DNA from: Mesorhizobium norvegicum
Lineage (GTDB): Bacteria > Pseudomonadota > Alphaproteobacteria > Rhizobiales > Rhizobiaceae
Direction of reading: 5' to 3'
DNA length: 64,000 nucleotides
Assembly (NCBI RefSeq): GCF_004919685.1
Contig: NZ_SMYZ01000025.1
Span: 124,001-188,000, forward strand
Position 1 is the stretch's first letter. Each line of letters begins with the position of its first letter. The position numbers and the translations under genes are program-made. Below the pieces are notes generated by a model. It did not search any database and was not told where the DNA came from. It saw nothing but the letters and a program-made list of their open reading frames with translations. Shown here one piece after another: positions 26,142-34,199 of the stretch.

Positions 26142-26306
26142 TGAACCAAAACCGGCTCTTTCGCTACACGCTATCGCCGATTGGTTCACGCCGCAAGAGG
26201 GCTCTGGCTCACAATTCAACAGAATTTGGGCAGATCGTGCTTGCTTTTCGTCTGGACACTGGACCGAATGGCAATCGCTTGATAAGATTGGTTCAACATT
26301 GGATCA
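26142..26306. promoter_or_regulatory. Four copies of a TTGG(T/A)TCA octamer between the FAH operon and its GntR regulator
   Basis: In the 206-base divergent gap the octamer occurs as TGAACCAA at 26142-26149 (inverted), TTGGTTCA at 26181-26188 and 26288-26295, and TTGGATCA at 26299-26306. Two copies extend to GATTGGTTCA. Repeats on both flanks of a divergent promoter region fit an operator for the GntR protein at 26326. This is inference. Confidence 0.45.
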
Positions 26307-26325
26307 GATAAAAGACCCTCAACGA

Positions 26326-26997
26326 ATGCCGAAGCTCGTCGCCAACGATATCGCCACAATGCTGAAGAAACGGATTTCCTCCGGCGAATGGCTCGAGGAC
26401 GGCCGCATGCCGCCCGAGCGCGACCTCGCAGCCGAATTCGGCGTCGCGCGCAACACTGTGCGCCGTGCCGTCGGCTTCCTGGAGGACGACGGAACGGTCG
26501 TGCGGCATGTCGGGCGCGGCACCTTTCTGACCGCGACCAACCCGACATCGATCGCATCGATGGTCGCACGGATGGAAGGCACTAGCCCCGCCGACATGAT
26601 GGAGATCAGGCAGCTACTCGAGCCGGCAGCGGCTGCCTTTGCCGCGACCAATGCCAGCGCAACCGAACTGAATGCCGTTCGCGAAGCACACCAGACCGCA
26701 TGCGATGCCATGGAGATGCCCGAGTTCGAGCATTGGGATGCCGAATTCCATCACCGAGTGTTTGCCTGCTGCCGCAATGACTTCCTGAAAGAGATCCACA
26801 ATCTCATGCGTGCCATTCGCAACCAGTCACCCTGGTTTGAAATGAAGAAGCGCTCGTTTTCGGAAGAGCGGCGTCAGGTGTATTGCCGGGAACATCAGGC
26901 GATTTTGGAAGCGTTGTTCCACCGCGATCCGGAAGGCGCGAAGACGGCGATGCTTGGTCACCTCAAGACGGTCGAGAAGAACTTGCTGGGCAGGTGA
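26326..26997 (+). CDS. GntR family transcriptional regulator, FadR/FCD type
   Basis: 223 residues from ATG 26326; an in-frame TTG at 26299 would overlap the octamer repeats and is less likely. The helix-turn-helix (MPPERDLAAEFGVARNTVRRAVGFLEDDGTVVRHVGRGTF pattern) is at about 25-65. The FCD domain follows, with metal-site histidines (WDAEFHHRVFACC, later REHQAILEALFHRD and AMLGHLKTV). It is divergent from the eight-gene FAH/Liv operon and is the obvious candidate regulator. Confidence 0.87.
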   Translation: MPKLVANDIATMLKKRISSGEWLEDGRMPPERDLAAEFGVARNTVRRAVGFLEDDGTVVRHVGRGTFLTATNPTSIASMVARMEGTSPADMMEIRQLLEPAAAAFAATNASATELNAVREAHQTACDAMEMPEFEHWDAEFHHRVFACCRNDFLKEIHNLMRAIRNQSPWFEMKKRSFSEERRQVYCREHQAILEALFHRDPEGAKTAMLGHLKTVEKNLLGR

Positions 26998-26999
26998 TC

Positions 27000-27039
27000 G
27001 AGACGAAACCTGTGTGGGCGGCCCACGGCGACAGGTCTC
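27000..27039. terminator. Stem-loop between convergent genes, possible bidirectional terminator
   Basis: In the 117-base gap between the convergent GntR and MBL genes, ACCTGT (27008-27013) pairs with ACAGGT (27031-27036) around an inner GTGGGC-G-GCCCAC stem (27014-27026). The 3' side has a GGCG bulge and there is no T-run. It is placed to end transcription from both sides. Nothing else is visible in this gap. Confidence 0.4.
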
Positions 27040-27114
27040 ACGGGTGCTGCGGCCCGTCGTCGCCGAAACAGATGCAAAGTCGGATAAGCGTTACCATCCT
27101 TCAAAGCCGCAGGC

Positions 27115-27909
27115 TCAGGGCAAAGGATGGGCAAGACTTACGATGTCTTCGACGTCCTGGTGGGTGCGCGCGAAGCGCTTGAGAACCAGCGGGTCGTGGC
27201 CTGGCACGATGTGAGCCGGGGAACTGGCGAGTTGTTTCATACGCTCCACGCCGAAGATGACATCGCTCAGCCGATCGAAGACGGGAAACGGCTTCTGGCG
27301 TTCCATATTGGCGTAAAAATGGGCTGCGTCGGAGGCGATGACGACCGCGCCGTTGTCGGTTTCCACCCGCACCACCTGCAATCCGCGCGAGTGGCCGCCA
27401 ACCTTGTGGAGCGTGATGCCGGGCGCGATCTGCGACTCCGGGTCGTGGAAGCAAACCTTTCCGGCAAAGACGCGCCGCACCATGGTGGTGACGTCTTCGG
27501 CCTCGAAGGGATGGCGCATGGCATGGTGGCACATGCAGCGGCCGGTCGCGAACTCCATCTCCGCATCCTGCAGGTGAAAGGTCGCGTTCGGGAACAGATG
27601 ATGGTTTCCGCAATGGTCGTAATGCATGTGGGAGATGATGACGTCGCTGACATCGGCGTGGTTGATGCCGATTGCCGCCAGACCGGCATCGACGGACCTG
27701 ACGACACTGCGTCCGCGTTTGTCGCCGGCCGGTTTGTCGAAACCGGTGTCGACGATGAAGGTGCGCTTCTCGCCAACGATCGCCCAGACGAAGTAGTCGA
27801 GCGGCATCGCAACATCATGCGTGTCGCCGCCGAGGAAATTCTCACCCGACCGGCGTTCGAAATGGCCGTAGCGAACGGCATGGATTTCATAACGTTCGGA
27901 GTGACCCAT
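27115..27909 (-). CDS. Metallo-beta-lactamase fold hydrolase, N-acyl homoserine lactonase family
   Basis: 264 residues from ATG 27909, two bases past the stop of the upstream gene. The dinuclear zinc motif SHMHYDHCG (HxHxDH) is near 105-113; further ligand candidates are His in VGGHSRGLQ, Asp in VIASDAAHF and His in VPGHDPLV. The length and the Asp/His pattern fit the AiiA/AttM lactonase group, which opens homoserine lactones or small lactones such as gamma-butyrolactone. In a catabolic operon a metabolic lactone is at least as likely a substrate as a quorum signal. Confidence 0.82.
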   Translation of the reverse strand: MGHSERYEIHAVRYGHFERRSGENFLGGDTHDVAMPLDYFVWAIVGEKRTFIVDTGFDKPAGDKRGRSVVRSVDAGLAAIGINHADVSDVIISHMHYDHCGNHHLFPNATFHLQDAEMEFATGRCMCHHAMRHPFEAEDVTTMVRRVFAGKVCFHDPESQIAPGITLHKVGGHSRGLQVVRVETDNGAVVIASDAAHFYANMERQKPFPVFDRLSDVIFGVERMKQLASSPAHIVPGHDPLVLKRFARTHQDVEDIVSLAHPLP

Positions 27910-27911
27910 GA

Positions 27912-28835
27912 TCAGCTCGCTTTGGCGACATCTGTGGTCTGGGCTGAGCCGACCTCCACATGCGCCCATGTCTCAACCGTCTTGACCATACAGGTAAAAT
28001 CGGAATCCGGCCCGTAGAGCTGGTTCGTCACGCTCAGCAACTGGCGCACGGCACTGCCCACCACCATTGGCACGCCCATCGCCTCCGCCTCATCCACGCA
28101 CAGCCGCACATCCTTGAAGGACAGGCCTGTCGCGAAACCGAAATCGAAGGTACGCGGCAGGACGGATTTTGGGAACTTGTCCTCGGTGGCGCTGTTGCGG
28201 CCGCTCGAGGCGTTGATGACGTCGATCATCACCTTGGGATCGAGGCCCGCCTTGACGCCCATCACGACCGCTTCGGAGGAGATCGCAAGTGCCGCCGCCG
28301 CAAGCAGGTTGTTGGCAAGCTTCATGGTCTGGGCGGAGCCCTGAACCTCGCCCATGAAGAATATCCGGCCGAAATTCTCGATCACAGGCCTTGCCGTTTC
28401 GAAGGCAGCCTTCGGCCCCGATACCATGACGGCGAGCGTGCCGTTGCGCGCGCCCTTTAAGCCTCCGCTGACGGGCGCGTCGATCATGGCGATGCTCTTG
28501 GCTGAAAGGCCTTCGGCAACCTTGGCGGCCATTCGCGGGCCTGTCGTCGAGATGTCGACGAAGATGCGAACCGCCTTGCCCTCGGCGATGCCGCCTTCGC
28601 CGAGCACGACCTTTTCCAGGATCTGCGGGCTGGGCAGGCTGGCAAAGACGATCTCCGCAACATCGGCAACATCGCGCGCACCGGCGGCGGCTTTCGCGCC
28701 CGCATTGGTCAACTCCATAACGGCTTTGATGTCGACGTCGTAGACAGTCACTTCGTATCCGGCCTTGATGAGACGGGTCGCCATCGGTGTGCCCATTTTT
28801 CCGATGCCAACAAAGCCGATTTTCAGGGTCGACAT
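27912..28835 (-). CDS. 3-hydroxyisobutyrate dehydrogenase family NAD(P)-dependent oxidoreductase
   Basis: 307 residues. The N-terminal Rossmann motif is KIGFVGIGKMGTPMATRLIKAG (GxGxMG); the substrate-binding signature DAPVSGGLKGARNGTL is near 115-130; the catalytic Lys lies in MKLANNLLAAAALAISSEAV. Family members oxidise beta-hydroxy acids such as 3-hydroxyisobutyrate or tartronate semialdehyde. It follows the Fe-S oxidoreductase by 69 bases and precedes the lactonase-type gene. Confidence 0.87.
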   Translation of the reverse strand: MSTLKIGFVGIGKMGTPMATRLIKAGYEVTVYDVDIKAVMELTNAGAKAAAGARDVADVAEIVFASLPSPQILEKVVLGEGGIAEGKAVRIFVDISTTGPRMAAKVAEGLSAKSIAMIDAPVSGGLKGARNGTLAVMVSGPKAAFETARPVIENFGRIFFMGEVQGSAQTMKLANNLLAAAALAISSEAVVMGVKAGLDPKVMIDVINASSGRNSATEDKFPKSVLPRTFDFGFATGLSFKDVRLCVDEAEAMGVPMVVGSAVRQLLSVTNQLYGPDSDFTCMVKTVETWAHVEVGSAQTTDVAKAS

Positions 28836-28904
28836 GATCGCTCTCTCCTTCGTCGGGGCCTATTGCCCATGGTGCTTGATCTCGATCTCTTGGATCGCAT
28901 TGCG

Positions 28905-30860
28905 TCAGGTCGTTTCCACCGTGGGCATTTCCAGCGCCTGGCTTGTGCGCGGCACGAGAAGTTCCGCTATGTCCACGACCTTCAATCTGTCGGCCACGCC
29001 GAGCGCATCGATCGCGGCGGTGTACATCACCTTGTCCTTCGGGCAGGCGACGACGAAATAGGCGACGTCGCCCAGGCTCAGCGCTTCACGGATGCGGTTC
29101 TCGCTCGGCCGCTCGGTCACGCCGTCGTCGCCTTGCCAGATGCGGCCGCCGCCGGCGCCGCAGCAAAAGGAATTCTCGCGGCAGCGCGGCATGTCATGAA
29201 GCGTGTAGCCGGCGGCGCGGATCAGCTCGCGCGGCGCGTCGAAGCCGCCATTGTAGCGTCCAAGATAGCAGGGATCGTGATAGGTGACCCTGGCGCCGTC
29301 GGCGACATGCAGGTCGAGTTTTCCCGCCGCGATGAGTTCCGCCAGCAGCGCCGTGTAGTGCAGCACCTCGAACGCCGCGCCGAAATGCTGATAGTCGTTC
29401 TTCAGCGCATTGAGACTATGCGGATCGGTGGTCATGATCCGGTTGAAGCTGCACGCCTTGATCTCATCGATGTTGGACTGAGCGAGCGTTTCGAACAGAC
29501 CTTCTTCGCCGGCACGCCGCACATCATTGCCACTGTTGCGCTCGGCATCGAAGAGAATGCCGAAGTCGACACCGGCTGCGGTCAGCAGTTCGGCAACCTT
29601 GCGGGTGATTTCCTGAACGCGCGGATCGTAGGACGCATAGTCTCCGACGAACCATAGAACGTCGACGGGTTCCTCGCGCGCGTCCTTGACCGGAAAGCCG
29701 AGCTCCCTGGTCCAGCGCGCCCGCATCTTGGACGGCTTGCCCATGGAATTGCCGAGACGGGTCAGGTTCGATAGCGCCTCCTGGAGACCGGGGCTGACAC
29801 GGCCTTCGTCGACCAGATGACGGCGCATGTCGATGATCTTGGGCAGATGCTCGATCTCGACCGGGCATGCCTCCATGCAGGCACGGCAGGTGGTGCAGGC
29901 CCACAGCGTCTCCTCGGAAATCACGCCGCCGACCAGCGGGGCCGCCGATGGTCCCGCGGCAAGCGCGTCGCGCAGGTCGGTGATCAGCAATTTCGGGCTG
30001 AGCGGCAGACCGGCCGCATGGGCTGGACAGACCGCCTGGCAACGGCCGCATTCGGTGCAGGACAGAAGGTCGAGCTGCTGTTTCCAGTCGAACTGCCCCA
30101 GGCTGTCGATCCCTGGAGCCTCACGCGCTTCCGGGACCGCGGGCGCCAGGCCGCGCGGTTCGAGGCTGCGGAAGTAGATGTTGGGCGCGGCAAGAAACAT
30201 GTGCCGGTGCTTCGAACCGGGGATATAGACGAGGAACGCCAGAATGGCGCCGACGTGAACCCAGTAGAACAATTCTTCGCCCGCATGTGCCGACATGCCG
30301 GCACGATCGAGCAGTCCTGCCAGGGCCGATGCGACCGGTCGCCACGAGCCGTCGGCGCCACCGACAATGCGCGCCGCCGCCTCAAGCAGCAGAGACGCCA
30401 CGATCAGGACGATCAACACATAGATGATTGCCGCATCACTGCCGCTCGAGCCATCGAAGCGGGCAGGTCGCAGCACGTAGCGCTGATAGAGTGCAAGTCC
30501 GACGCCGACCAGCATCAGCACCGAAAAGATATCCTGCAGAGCGGCAATCCAGGTTTCGCCCCCGATGGGCGCAAGTGAGAACCCGGGAAACAGCCGCGAG
30601 CCGAAGGCATCGATCGTGGCGGTGAGCAGCACGAAGAACGAAATGAAGATGATTGCGTGGAGCACGCCGGAAAGCGGCTTGCGGAGCATTTTCCGATGCA
30701 TGCCGATGGCGACCATCACGCCCTGGAGACGCAGCATCGGGCGGTCGAAGCGGGCCGCTGCCGGTGCATTGGCAAGAGCAACCGCGTAACGGCGCGAGCG
30801 CCAGGCCGTCAACGCGAATGCTGTGATGACCAGGATCCAGAGTGGCAGGGTCGATGCCAT
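28905..30860 (-). CDS. Membrane-bound (Fe-S) oxidoreductase, DgcB/EtfD-like
   Basis: 651 residues. The first 220 residues carry about six hydrophobic segments, followed by two 4Fe-4S motifs (Cys268/271/274/278 in CTECGRCQAVCP and Cys322/325/328/332 in CTTCRACMEACP). The C-terminal part has one clear CCG domain (CYLGRYNGG and CRENSFCCGAGGG); the first CCG repeat has no double Cys. Proteins of this type accept electrons from electron-transfer flavoprotein and pass them to the quinone pool, as proposed for DgcB in dimethylglycine oxidation and for mycobacterial EtfD. The upstream etfBA genes fit that role. Confidence 0.85.
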   Translation of the reverse strand: MASTLPLWILVITAFALTAWRSRRYAVALANAPAAARFDRPMLRLQGVMVAIGMHRKMLRKPLSGVLHAIIFISFFVLLTATIDAFGSRLFPGFSLAPIGGETWIAALQDIFSVLMLVGVGLALYQRYVLRPARFDGSSGSDAAIIYVLIVLIVASLLLEAAARIVGGADGSWRPVASALAGLLDRAGMSAHAGEELFYWVHVGAILAFLVYIPGSKHRHMFLAAPNIYFRSLEPRGLAPAVPEAREAPGIDSLGQFDWKQQLDLLSCTECGRCQAVCPAHAAGLPLSPKLLITDLRDALAAGPSAAPLVGGVISEETLWACTTCRACMEACPVEIEHLPKIIDMRRHLVDEGRVSPGLQEALSNLTRLGNSMGKPSKMRARWTRELGFPVKDAREEPVDVLWFVGDYASYDPRVQEITRKVAELLTAAGVDFGILFDAERNSGNDVRRAGEEGLFETLAQSNIDEIKACSFNRIMTTDPHSLNALKNDYQHFGAAFEVLHYTALLAELIAAGKLDLHVADGARVTYHDPCYLGRYNGGFDAPRELIRAAGYTLHDMPRCRENSFCCGAGGGRIWQGDDGVTERPSENRIREALSLGDVAYFVVACPKDKVMYTAAIDALGVADRLKVVDIAELLVPRTSQALEMPTVETT

Positions 30861-30861
30861 C

Positions 30862-31830
30862 TCAACGGCCAGAGCCGGCCCGCAGCCTGTCGCTCAGATT
30901 GGCGACGAGATCGAACAGGTCACAGGTTGCGCCGTAATGCGCGACATTGAAGATGGGGGCCTTCGGATCGGTGTTGACGGCAATGATGAGGTCGGCCTGC
31001 GACATGCCCTCGAGATGTTCGGGCGCACCGGACACGCCGAGCGCCAGATAAAGCTTCGGCTTCACCTTCTGGCCGGATTTGCCGACCTGGCGCAACTTCG
31101 GCAGCCAGCCATTGTCGACGACAGGACGGCTTCCGGCGATCTCCGCCCCCAGCATCGTCGCCAGATTGCGCGCAAGGTCGATGCTTGCCTCGTCGCCGAT
31201 GCCGCGGCCCACGCACACGATCCTCTCGGCTGTCGTCAGATCGACGTCGGCATAATCCGGCACATCGATGGCCACCATCTTCACCTTGCCGCCGGTGAGC
31301 GCCGGTTCGGCATCGATCGTCTGCACGCTCACGGCGGCAATCGGGCCCGGCATTGCCTCCGCGAAGGCACCTGGGTTGATCATCAGAACGGCGGGCAGCG
31401 GCACTTCGCATTCGGCGAGTATCTTGCCGCCATACATCTGCGCGACGACCGTCAGGCTTTCGCCACGCCGCTTGATTTCATTGACATAGGAGACGAGCGG
31501 CCAGCCGGTTCGCGTCGCGATGTCGGCTGCCACGTCCAGTCCGTTTGCCGAATAGGGAACCAGGACCAGACCGGGGCTCTCGGCGGTGATGACATCGCGC
31601 AGAAGCAGCGCATAGGTCTCGGCGGGAATCACATCCGATCTTGTGGCGCGGGCCACTATCAGGCGATCGGCGGCACCGAAGGAAGCGGATGCGCCTTCCG
31701 CGTCACGACCGACGAAAAAGGCGACGACCTCGTCGCCGGCCTGGGCGAGCGAACGCGCCGCGGCGATCATTTCGAGGGAGAAGGCTTCGATCTTGCTGGA
31801 GTGGCCTTCGGTACAGGCAATAAATTTCAT
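30862..31830 (-). CDS. etfA: Electron transfer flavoprotein, alpha subunit
   Basis: 322 residues. The C-terminal FAD-binding domain is diagnostic (GSRPVVDNGWLPKLRQ, then GKSGQKVKPKLYLALGVSGAPEHLEGM, NTDPKAPIF). The N-terminal half is more divergent than in housekeeping EtfA, matching the set paired with DgcB-type oxidoreductases. One base separates it from the Fe-S oxidoreductase gene and three from etfB. Confidence 0.9.
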   Translation of the reverse strand: MKFIACTEGHSSKIEAFSLEMIAAARSLAQAGDEVVAFFVGRDAEGASASFGAADRLIVARATRSDVIPAETYALLLRDVITAESPGLVLVPYSANGLDVAADIATRTGWPLVSYVNEIKRRGESLTVVAQMYGGKILAECEVPLPAVLMINPGAFAEAMPGPIAAVSVQTIDAEPALTGGKVKMVAIDVPDYADVDLTTAERIVCVGRGIGDEASIDLARNLATMLGAEIAGSRPVVDNGWLPKLRQVGKSGQKVKPKLYLALGVSGAPEHLEGMSQADLIIAVNTDPKAPIFNVAHYGATCDLFDLVANLSDRLRAGSGR

Positions 31831-31833
31831 GAC

Positions 31834-32598
31834 TTAGTTCCTTGCCAGGCCCTTGGCTGCCAGGATGGTGACCAGGCGATCCGCGACTGTCTCGGCATTG
31901 CCGCCGAGGTTCTCGCCGGAGCCGCCCTGGACTGGCAGGCGCAATGTGATGATCTCGGCGGAACGCTCGAAGCCCGACGATTCGGGCATGGCGCGGCCGA
32001 TGGGCGTCTTGGATGCTTCGCGAAGCTTGCTGCCGGAGACATAGCGTGGCGCCTTCGACGCTGTCTGAACGCCCAGCACCGCCGGCGTGGCCAACTCATA
32101 GGTGACGGCGACACCCGCGCCGCGCTCTTGCGTGACCCGAAGCACGGCGCCGTTCGCAACGATACGGTTGGTTCCCGACACATGCGGCCAGTCGAGCAGC
32201 GCGCCGACATAAGGCGCGAGCTGGCCAAAGACATCCTCGCTCGATTGAACGCCGCACAGAACCAGGTCGGCCGACTTTGCCCGCGCCATCGCCGCGATGG
32301 AAGCCGCGATCTCACGTGAGGAGATCATGGCGTCCTCCTCGGATTGAAGCGCCACGACTTCGTCGGCGCCGCGCGCGGCAGCCATCTGCAGGACACGGTT
32401 GGCGCCTTCGCCAACGGCCACCGCCGTCACCTTGGCGCCGCCGGCTTCCTTGAGCAGGATTGCTTCCTCGAGGGCATGATCGTCGAAATCGTTGAGCTGG
32501 AAATCCAGCCATTCCCGATCGATGCTGCGCCCGTCCTCGGCGAGCTGCAGCTCGCCCGCGGAATCCGGGATCATGCGCAAGATAACAAGAATATTCAC
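31834..32598 (-). CDS. etfB: Electron transfer flavoprotein, beta subunit
   Basis: 254 residues from a GTG at 32598, placed after GGAGGAGA; the longer in-frame start at 32622 would put that ribosome site inside the coding region. NILVILRMIPD at the start and the SREIAASIAAMARAKSADLVLCGVQSSED block are typical of EtfB. With EtfA it forms the soluble FAD/AMP heterodimer that carries electrons from a flavin dehydrogenase. No obvious ETF-linked dehydrogenase is in this operon. Confidence 0.9.
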   Translation of the reverse strand: MNILVILRMIPDSAGELQLAEDGRSIDREWLDFQLNDFDDHALEEAILLKEAGGAKVTAVAVGEGANRVLQMAAARGADEVVALQSEEDAMISSREIAASIAAMARAKSADLVLCGVQSSEDVFGQLAPYVGALLDWPHVSGTNRIVANGAVLRVTQERGAGVAVTYELATPAVLGVQTASKAPRYVSGSKLREASKTPIGRAMPESSGFERSAEIITLRLPVQGGSGENLGGNAETVADRLVTILAAKGLARN

Positions 32599-32913
32599 GG
32601 CCTCTCCTCCGACGGAACGCACCTCAAGCGCCCGGCACCGGCTGCTAGATAAGTCGCATTCTTCGCTGCTCCCAATGGCGAAAAAGGTAATAGCAGCTAT
32701 TACAAGACGGCAGATTGACGATCGCGGGTAATCGACTGCTAATTTGCGTCAAATCGCGTTCAATCGAATTTTCCTGAATTGGAGGTTGTCAGGAAAATAG
32801 TCGTGCGATTTGCCCGGGATATAAACATCTATTGTTTGTTTATACTGTCTCGCGTGCAGGAATAGCTGAGGAGAATTTTAGGCGCTCTGTCGAGCGTTCA
32901 GGAGGAGGAACCA
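32599..32913. promoter_or_regulatory. Divergent promoter region with three perfect palindromes
   Basis: This 315-base gap separates etfB from the sugar-importer operon and holds no gene. It contains a 17-bp palindrome GTAATAGC-A-GCTATTAC (32687-32703) with a degenerate copy at 32728-32744, a 10-bp inverted repeat ATTTTCCTGA-N11-TCAGGAAAAT (32768-32798), and TATAAACA-N9-TGTTTATA (32820-32844). The last overlaps a good -10 box TATACT (32841-32846) for the plus-strand operon, as a repressor site would. The first is better placed for the etfB promoter. The right-hand end carries the ribosome site AGGAGGAGG before 32914. Confidence 0.6.
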
Positions 32914-34125
32914 ATGTCAATAAAGAGCATACTAGACCACAAGATTTCGCGTAAGAGCTTTATCCGGGGCATGCCGGCCGTGGCGGCAGCCATGGCCGCC
33001 GCACCGGCCATCCAGCTTGCCCAGACCAGCGCAGCCGTCGCTTCGGAGTCGGAAACGAAGCCAGGCTACTATGGCGCGCCGCGCACCTGGATGTGGAATC
33101 CCAATGCCAACACCATGGTCGACACCTCAAAATGGAAGAAGGCGGGTCCGTATACGATCGGGTTCTCCAATGCTTCGATTTCCAATGCCTGGCGCGTCGC
33201 CTTCCAGCATGGCGTCCTCTGGTCCGCCGGCCAGCATCGCGACGAGATCGCTCATCTTCTCGTCACCGACGCCAATGACGACCCTTCCAAGCAGATCGCG
33301 GACATCCAGGATCTGATCAGCCAGGGCGTCGACATTCTGCTCATTGCGGCCTCGACCGAGGACGCGCTCGATTCCGTTGTCGGCCGTGCAACCGAACAAG
33401 GCATTCCCGTTGTCATGGTCGATCGCAAGGTGAAGACGCCGGCCAACTACATCACCTACGTCACGGCATCCGACTGGGCACTGGGCCGTCTCGAGGCGCA
33501 GTGGTTGTGCGAGACGCTGGGCGGCAAGGGCAACATCGTGATGCTGCCCGGCATCGCCGGGTCGAGCGTCGCGGAAATCCGCATCAAGGCGAACGAGGAA
33601 GTGTTCTCGAAATTTCCCGACATCAAGGTGCTGGAGAAGCAGTATTGCGACTGGAACCCGGCAACCGGCAAGTCGGTGATGGCCGCGCTGATCCAGAAGC
33701 ACGGCAAGGCCATCGACGGCGTCCTGGCCGACAGTGCGCTTCAGGGCTATGGCGCGATCGAAGCGTTTCTTGACGCCGGCTACAAGGACGGCGAATTTCC
33801 ACCGATGACCGGCGGCGACGTTGCCCGGATGTATCAGCTGGCCAACCAGCACAACATCAAGATGGTCGGCATCGACTATCCGACGTCGATGGGCATCACC
33901 GGCATCGAGACCGCGCTCGACGTGCTCAAGGGCATCTCGGTCCCGGACAAGGTGGAGGTGAGCTTCCAGGTCGTCACCTCGCCGGGTGCGGATACGATCT
34001 CGGTCAAGGGCGACAGGCATCTGCTCGACCATGTCAGCATGAGCGATCCGGGCGATCTGTCGCCAAGCAACGGGCTGCCCGCCGGCTATAATCCGAGCAC
34101 ATTCAATCCCGACTATCCGAAGTAA
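32914..34125 (+). CDS. Sugar ABC transporter substrate-binding protein (ribose/CUT2 type)
   Basis: 403 residues. The N-terminus has a Tat-like signal with Arg-Lys in place of Arg-Arg (ISRKSFIRG) followed by an Ala-rich hydrophobic stretch, cleavage near 40-45. The type 1 periplasmic fold starts at YTIGFSNASISNAWRVAFQ (about 82), with VDILLIAASTEDALDSVV and GIPVVMVDRKV further on. An AGGAGGAGG ribosome site precedes it. It leads the sugar import and oxidation operon. Confidence 0.88.
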   Translation: MSIKSILDHKISRKSFIRGMPAVAAAMAAAPAIQLAQTSAAVASESETKPGYYGAPRTWMWNPNANTMVDTSKWKKAGPYTIGFSNASISNAWRVAFQHGVLWSAGQHRDEIAHLLVTDANDDPSKQIADIQDLISQGVDILLIAASTEDALDSVVGRATEQGIPVVMVDRKVKTPANYITYVTASDWALGRLEAQWLCETLGGKGNIVMLPGIAGSSVAEIRIKANEEVFSKFPDIKVLEKQYCDWNPATGKSVMAALIQKHGKAIDGVLADSALQGYGAIEAFLDAGYKDGEFPPMTGGDVARMYQLANQHNIKMVGIDYPTSMGITGIETALDVLKGISVPDKVEVSFQVVTSPGADTISVKGDRHLLDHVSMSDPGDLSPSNGLPAGYNPSTFNPDYPK

Positions 34126-34139
34126 GCTTCCCAAGCGAC

Positions 34140-34170
34140 CCGGTGCGTGCCCATCCTGGGCGCGCACCGG
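34140..34170 (+). promoter_or_regulatory. 14-bp stem-loop after the sugar-binding-protein gene
   Basis: CCGGTGCG (34140-34147) pairs with CGCACCGG (34163-34170), and inside it GCCCA pairs with TGGGC around a TCC loop with one T-G wobble: in all 14 paired bases. It starts 15 bases past the stop and has no T-run. It probably protects the upstream message or limits read-through into the ATPase gene. Confidence 0.65.
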
Positions 34171-34199
34171 ACGTGCATTGAACAGTTCGAGCACCGGAT

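Noticed and set aside
27115-27909. MBL protein as a quorum-quenching lactonase
   Set aside because: The motif set fits the family, but the operon context is metabolic and no quorum-sensing genes are near, so a signalling role is not claimed.
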